DNA of 64,000 nt, taken from positions 18,826,854 through 18,890,853 of the forward strand of contig NC_045147.1 in NCBI RefSeq assembly GCF_008831285.2. Direction: 5' to 3'. The notes beneath the pieces are model-generated. The model saw only the letters and a program-made list of their open reading frames with translations. It did no database searches and was not told where the DNA came from. Position numbers and translations under genes: made by a program. This DNA is from Nymphaea colorata (lineage: Eukaryota; Streptophyta; Magnoliopsida; Nymphaeales; Nymphaeaceae). Each line of letters begins with the position of its first letter. Position 1 is the stretch's first letter. Shown here in pieces: positions 59,901 to 64,000 of the stretch.

Positions 59901-62900
59901 TGCTACTGCATATTCAGAGGAGAGACCCTGTAGGAATTTCGCAACCATAGACTGTTCACCATGGGTCTTATAACATGTTGGACATGGAGGACGTAATGCT
60001 TTAAGTCACTCAGAGATGGACTTAAGGGAAGCGAAGTACTGAGCAAGACTTTGGTCACCCTGTTGCAGATTAAGTAGTTCCTCCTCTACCTGCAATATTT
60101 TGCTAATATTCCTGTCATTCGAGTAAGTCTGTTTCAAGAAATCCCACATTTGCTTAGCCGAGGTGTAGTATGCAATAGTTGATGCAATTTGGGGTTGCAC
60201 ACTATTCATGATCCATGACATGACAATATTATTATCTCCCTTCCATGAACTATATTTTCCACTCTTTTCAACAGGTTCGTTTTCTTCTATAACATGCTCC
60301 TTTTGATGTCCAATCACAGACATCATAAACACACGAGACCAAATCTCATAGTTAGATCCATCTAACTTTACAGTAGAACCATACGAAAATGGATTTCCTC
60401 CACTTTTAACTTCATGAGAAAAATCAGATTTATTACTTTCAGCCATCATAAATCTGTCCACAAGAGATCAACCACCAATAGCGAGAGAATATATATATAT
60501 TTCTATTGAAAAAGAAACTGATCAACAAGAACAGACGTCCCACACGGCAACGTTAGATGCGCAGAAACAATCAACCTGCTGTCCAACTGTTGACAGCAAT
60601 ACCACAACAAAGAAGACTGCAATCTGAAGACAGAAAAACGCTGCTACCAGCAAGCCCACAACTGAAAACGAATCCCCACTGTTTGTATTGTTTGCGCTGA
60701 CCAACGACTTATCTATTTATGCATCTAACGCTGTTGTACCACAGTTTATCCTTCACAGATCATGAATAACGACAGCAAATAAAACCATCAACATAAACTT
60801 GCCATAGACGTCCTAGATAGCAGTCCTCCACTTGGCTGCGTTGATCATTTAACATATCAAATCATAGGCGATTAATCAGCGCAGACTCCCACACAGCTGC
60901 GATACTATATACACTTCTGAAAAATCCACGGCTGGAGTCTATTCACGCATCTCTCCTAGCGTGAATAGACTCCTCCACACTGTTCCGTTGCTGGAAAACA
61001 GCAACTAGAACAGGCGAGAGGTGAAGGAGAAAGAAAACGGAAGAAGTAGAAGAGATCAAGCCTGAAAGGAGACGGAGGATCGCCGACGGTGTGCGTCACG
61101 TCCGCGCGCTGGCTGTGTGCTTCAAGTCTCCAGTCACGTCCGTAGCTCTGATACCATGTTGCAGCGGAGAAGAAGAGAGTGAGAGAGAGAAGCTGCCGTG
61201 AGATTGAACCTTTTGATCTTTTCATTACGATAACCCTCATCTCTCTTATAAAAGAGATTAGGGTAAAAAGGGATTTACAAAATAACTCAATGGGAAATAA
61301 GGAAAATATTAAAGAGATCTTATAACTCTTTAATATTACAAGGAACCTCCTAAAACATAAAACTTTTCTTGTTCAACATCTTCTCCATGCCATGAATGTT
61401 TTTTTACTGTAGTTACATGTAGATTCAAATGCTGACTGCCCTATGACTGATTCCAAAAAGGGATTTTATGGCACCACTTCAAATTATCAATACGTGTTCA
61501 ATCAGGAAGTCACAAATAACAAGGTGGTGCAGAGGTACGGAATGTACAATAAACAGAAGGAAAATAAACTATATCGTTTTGCCAACTTTCGTACATGAGA
61601 AAGACATAAGGATGTAGCCACTTTGTCCATGCAAGTCTTAGAAGCCATGACACCAGGACCTGCAGGAAGAGGAAGTAAGGACTAGAGTTAAGAACAAATT
61701 TTAAATGTTGCAGCATAACAAGGTTGAAATGTGTGCAAAATCTCTCACCTGTATAAGGTACTCCAGCAGCTGCCAGCATAGATTGAAGTGTACCATCCTC
61801 ACCAATTCCACCATGCACTGTTGAAAGAGCAGATGAGAAAGTTGGATCAGACCATCCAAAGATCCACAATAGGACATCTTAAAACGTGACCATAAATTGA
61901 AGGTCCAAACTCCAACTGATGCAAATTATCATTACCCAGAGATACAGGATTGTCTGAAAAACGGATACAACTGTCAACACCAATCAACATATATCCAAAA
62001 AGAGTGTTGCCAAGAAACAGGTGAATAGAGTTACCTAAAAATTCTCCAGTAAGATTCCACGACTACATAATAGTAGGGTAATGGTTATGGCCCATTTACA
62101 TAAAGCAGCCCTCCATGCCATGCATTCAGCATACAAATCATTGAAGATGACAAGAATGAATCCATCATTTACATTTTCCTTTACTCATAAAAGTTGCTAC
62201 TTGAGGCCTAAGAGAAAGAAGCATCAGGAAGTTTATACTGGATTCATCATAAACCTTTCTCTGTTGACCTAGAGATTGGAAATTATGGTATCAGACATAG
62301 AGAAGCCATCCTTTATGCTATGCATGGACGTTATCATGTGATCTCCTACAGTAATGTTGCAAAGAATCTCCAAAGAAAAGAAAATCAACCTTTTAGATAT
62401 TGAGTACGTTAGAAGGAAATTGACCTCTTGGAGAATACAAAAAACATGCACTAGAGGTCTATAACAAAGAAGCAATCTGATTTCAAGGCATTCATATCAT
62501 ACATCACTCCCATGTTGGTTATGCTTCACATTTCCTTTTGGCAGGACGAGTGGCAAAACTTCTCTACACCAACTGGCATTTTATGTGTCCACCACATAGT
62601 ACCTTTCCATAGAAGATCAACTCTTTGGAAAGGGCACTTTAACTCAAACCAAGTGTCTTAGAAGACGCAAACAAACGTACTAAAGATTTTTGAAAAGTCA
62701 ACCTGAAATGAATATGGTAGCATTTAGATCTTTTGCTTGCTGAATCCACTTTTCTAGGGTTAGTTGCTTTGGCAGATCATCAGATATATCAAACCCATTA
62801 AACCAATTGTGCTTTTGTAAACCTTCTTCAAGTTCAGTCATGACTTTGGCTTTCAACTGAGATGTCATTGCAGCTCTAACTGGTTCTAAAGCTTCTAAAC

Positions 62901-64000
62901 ATGCCTCAAGAACCTCTTCAGTGGTATGCCTCAGCACAAGAGGATAGCTGCACCCAAAAGACAGTGAATTGAACAACATCACATTAACTACAGAGTACCA
63001 ACAAATTACCAATTTGCAAATGAAGACATAAAACAGCATACAGTAAGTAGTACCAAGAAGAATGAAAATAAAAACAATAGCAACACGAGCATAATTTCTG
63101 AAGAGATTAACTCAAACACCAATTTGTAGCTCAGCATTAGAAATTTATTAGAATAGAACATAAGAGAACACATTATCATGCTCTCCTATAATCTAACTTA
63201 CAATATTTTAGGTAGTCTTGCTAAGTGATCATGCAAATGAAGCCTCCATGCTCCATAATATTTACTCAAGTTACAAATTATAAAATACTGAAGCAAACTG
63301 ATCAATGATTTGATTGTAACATAAGCCCTGTATCTCCACTAAGGATTTCAATGGTACAGCTTAGGTAGGAACGTAAAGTCATTCAGTTGTGTTGAATTAA
63401 ACACTTTCTTCTGACCTTGATATCAAATTTTCAGACATAGCTTTGGCCCATTTTCATTGGAAACAGAAAATCCAATCAATTATTTTCATGGATGTAATTA
63501 GTGGGAAAAAAAACCAAAAGCTTAAATTGGAAATGATCTGGTGCACCAGTTCCAAGACCTGCAACAAATGCAGTGAAGCATAGTACTGCAGTCATGGTAA
63601 GCGGAGGTATAAACATTCAACTGGGTACTTATCAGGCTTGCAGATATCCAGCCTAGGTCAAATCCTGCAGGGATCCAAAAGCTGGGAGGTTGCACAAATA
63701 AACCCAGGTCCAGGCTTTTCTGGCTTAGCAATCAAGCCTGGCTCAGTTGCATCTAGCAAAAATTAGTAGGCCAGACTGCTGAAACTAGTAAAACATTGCT
63801 AATATCCTGCAATGGCTGAACTACTAATTTAAAGTCTTATCAGACATTCAAATTTCTTGAATAATTCAAGCAACAAATGACAGCTTAACAAATATGAAAT
63901 GTTGAAGACAATAAATTTATGCAGTATAGTAGATTAGATGAACTGCATCAGTTAAGGAACCACATAAAACTCACGGTAGCTTCCACACGGTTCTCAAGTT
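47960..64000 (-). CDS. DDL: Plant D-alanine-D-alanine ligase family protein, 3' part (11 exons; continues beyond the window)
   Basis: Exons in coding order: 63975-64000 (partial), 62703-62947, 61749-61817, 61595-61659, 54710-54879, 54429-54507, 50971-51226, 50553-50598, 49391-49499, 48151-48213, 47960-48040. Phases agree throughout, and no internal stop occurs over about 400 residues. Motifs in order: HGGIGEDGTLQSML (N-terminal ligase domain), GPGVMASKTCMDKVATS, CVKPAKDGCSTGVARL (ATP-binding Lys), LIFEPFIE, SRIDAFVHV and EVNTVPGMTPS. The R-x-D and E-x-N correspond to Mg/ATP-binding residues of bacterial Ddl. The enzyme joins two D-Ala using ATP. Plant proteins carry two ligase copies in tandem, and this is the C-terminal one; they are linked to plastid peptidoglycan or plastid division, best shown in moss. 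The intron after 61595 contains copia-2. The intron after 48151 uses a GC donor. Confidence 0.95.
48985..49227. repeat. Intronic dispersed repeat, copy 1
   Basis: This segment is related to 49936-50180: shared blocks include TTGCCACAA, ACATTGAAT, AGATTCAA and GATTATT. The match extends over roughly 200 bp with many substitutions. It lies in the ligase intron after exon 49391-49499. Confidence 0.75.
49936..50180. repeat. Intronic dispersed repeat, copy 2
   Basis: This is the partner of 48985-49227 in the same orientation, in the ligase intron before exon 49391-49499. The two copies therefore flank that exon about 950 bp apart. Divergence by eye is about a quarter of positions. Confidence 0.75.
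51336..51382. repeat. 24-bp tandem duplication in a ligase intron
   Basis: CAGTTATGAATGCATAACAG starts at 51336 and again at 51360, a perfect 24-bp period. It lies about 110 bp upstream of exon 50971-51226 in the sense of the gene. Confidence 0.9.
54195..54408. repeat. Three diverged tandem copies (about 65-75 bp) in a ligase intron
   Basis: Blocks resembling CAGCACAATTGATGACCTTA and CCAAGAAAGTAATATCAACA recur three times, ending near 54267, 54344 and 54408. The copies differ by substitutions and small deletions. They sit just inside the intron that follows exon 54429-54507. Confidence 0.75.
56007..56228 (-). repeat. copia-2 3' LTR
   Basis: This is a 222-bp direct repeat of 61157-61378 with one mismatch (about 56143, AATGGAAAA against AATGGGAAA). 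The polypurine tract lies on its inner side at about 56229-56243. Confidence 0.96.
56236..60461 (-). pseudogene. copia-2 Gag-Pol coding region, interrupted by three stops and one frameshift
   Basis: From ATG 60459-60461 the frame encodes a gag domain (DGSNYEIWSRVF) and reaches a TGA at 60006-60008. It resumes in the same frame through an RGRGMGRGSGGGRGRFQ tract and a zinc knuckle (CTYCGKIGHLEDRC) to the protease site IIDSG, where a frameshift occurs near 59355. The new frame covers the integrase (HLRLGHPSVSKL, HVDVWGPSR) to a TAG at 58552-58554. It continues in the same frame through the rest of integrase and the start of RT (RYKARLIAKGY) to a TGA at 57460-57462. The last block, 56236-57456, holds RT (YVDDIILTGD) and RNase H (SDADYAGSVEDRKSTTGF, SRSSAESEYRSMA). 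The element cannot make a full polyprotein. Confidence 0.95.
60462..61143 (-). other. copia-2 untranslated leader
   Basis: About 680 bp lie between the primer-binding site and the gag ATG. No coding domain is recognised. A short ATATAT tract is at about 60490-60500. Confidence 0.7.
61144..61156 (-). other. copia-2 primer-binding site (initiator-Met tRNA)
   Basis: The minus strand reads TGGTATCAGAGCT directly beside the 5' LTR, the standard initiator-Met tRNA priming site. Confidence 0.95.
61157..61378 (-). repeat. copia-2 5' LTR
   Basis: This is a 222-bp direct repeat of 56007-56228, followed at 61379-61383 by the TCTTC target duplication. Confidence 0.96.

Larger units (their letters stand above)
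56007..61378 (-). mobile_element. Ty1/copia LTR retrotransposon, full length, multiply broken (copia-2), in a ligase intron
   Basis: This element is 5372 bp on the minus strand, the same orientation as the host gene. The LTRs are 222 bp (56007-56228 and 61157-61378) with TG...CA ends, and I see a single mismatch between them. The target duplication TCTTC is at 56002-56006 and 61379-61383. The primer-binding site for initiator-Met tRNA abuts the 5' LTR, and a polypurine tract (CTTGAGGGGGAG) abuts the 3' LTR. The internal domain order is gag, protease, integrase, RT, RNase H. It belongs to a different copia family from copia-1: LTR sequence and length differ. The insertion expands the ligase intron to 6.7 kb, from roughly 1.3 kb without it. 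Confidence 0.97.

Noticed and set aside
1-64000. CRISPR array, prokaryotic operons or a phage-like system
   Set aside because: The regular repeats found are plant tandem or LTR repeats; gene structure and families are eukaryotic throughout.

Overview
The window is nuclear DNA from a flowering plant. The evidence is AT-rich intergenic sequence, genes with GT-AG introns, two complete Ty1/copia LTR retrotransposons primed by initiator-Met tRNA, and typical plant families: wound-induced WI12/SAG20-like, PLAC8/DUF2985, and a plant-type D-Ala-D-Ala ligase. The species cannot be fixed from the sequence alone.

Layout. 182-5691 is a copia element on the minus strand with 299-bp LTRs and a CTAGG target duplication. 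About 5.7-22 kb is intergenic; it holds a decayed copia RNase H fragment (about 11.06-11.33 kb) and a GAGCTCGA-rich foldback repeat (15.95-16.35 kb). 22101-22571 is an intronless WI12-family gene (+). 23.63-24.22 kb is a second GAGCTCGA foldback with a nested 67/31-bp tandem array. 29941-31650 is an uninterrupted PLAC8-family membrane-protein gene (+). 31.7-39.7 kb is intergenic, with microsatellites and a 177-bp tandem duplication. 40099-40587 is a second WI12-family gene (+) with TATA box, W-boxes and ABRE, but no in-frame ATG; a CTG seems to occupy the start position. 40.6-47.1 kb is intergenic.

From 47960 to beyond 64000 on the minus strand lies the 3' part of a plant D-Ala-D-Ala ligase gene. 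Eleven exons can be traced with consistent phase, all with GT-AG introns except one GC-AG intron. Its 6.7-kb intron carries the second copia element (56007-61378), which has 222-bp LTRs with one mismatch and a TCTTC target duplication. That element has three in-frame stops and a frameshift although it is very young. Just downstream of the ligase stop codon, on the same strand, are two or three exon-like segments that I could not identify.

The genes do not form a pathway. The two WI12 genes are probably dispersed duplicates about 18 kb apart, the PLAC8 gene is a membrane protein, and the ligase is expected to act in the plastid. I found no new multi-gene system. The best leads are the apparent CTG start of the second WI12 gene, the young but broken retrotransposon inside the ligase intron, the foldback repeats, and the unidentified exons downstream of the ligase.
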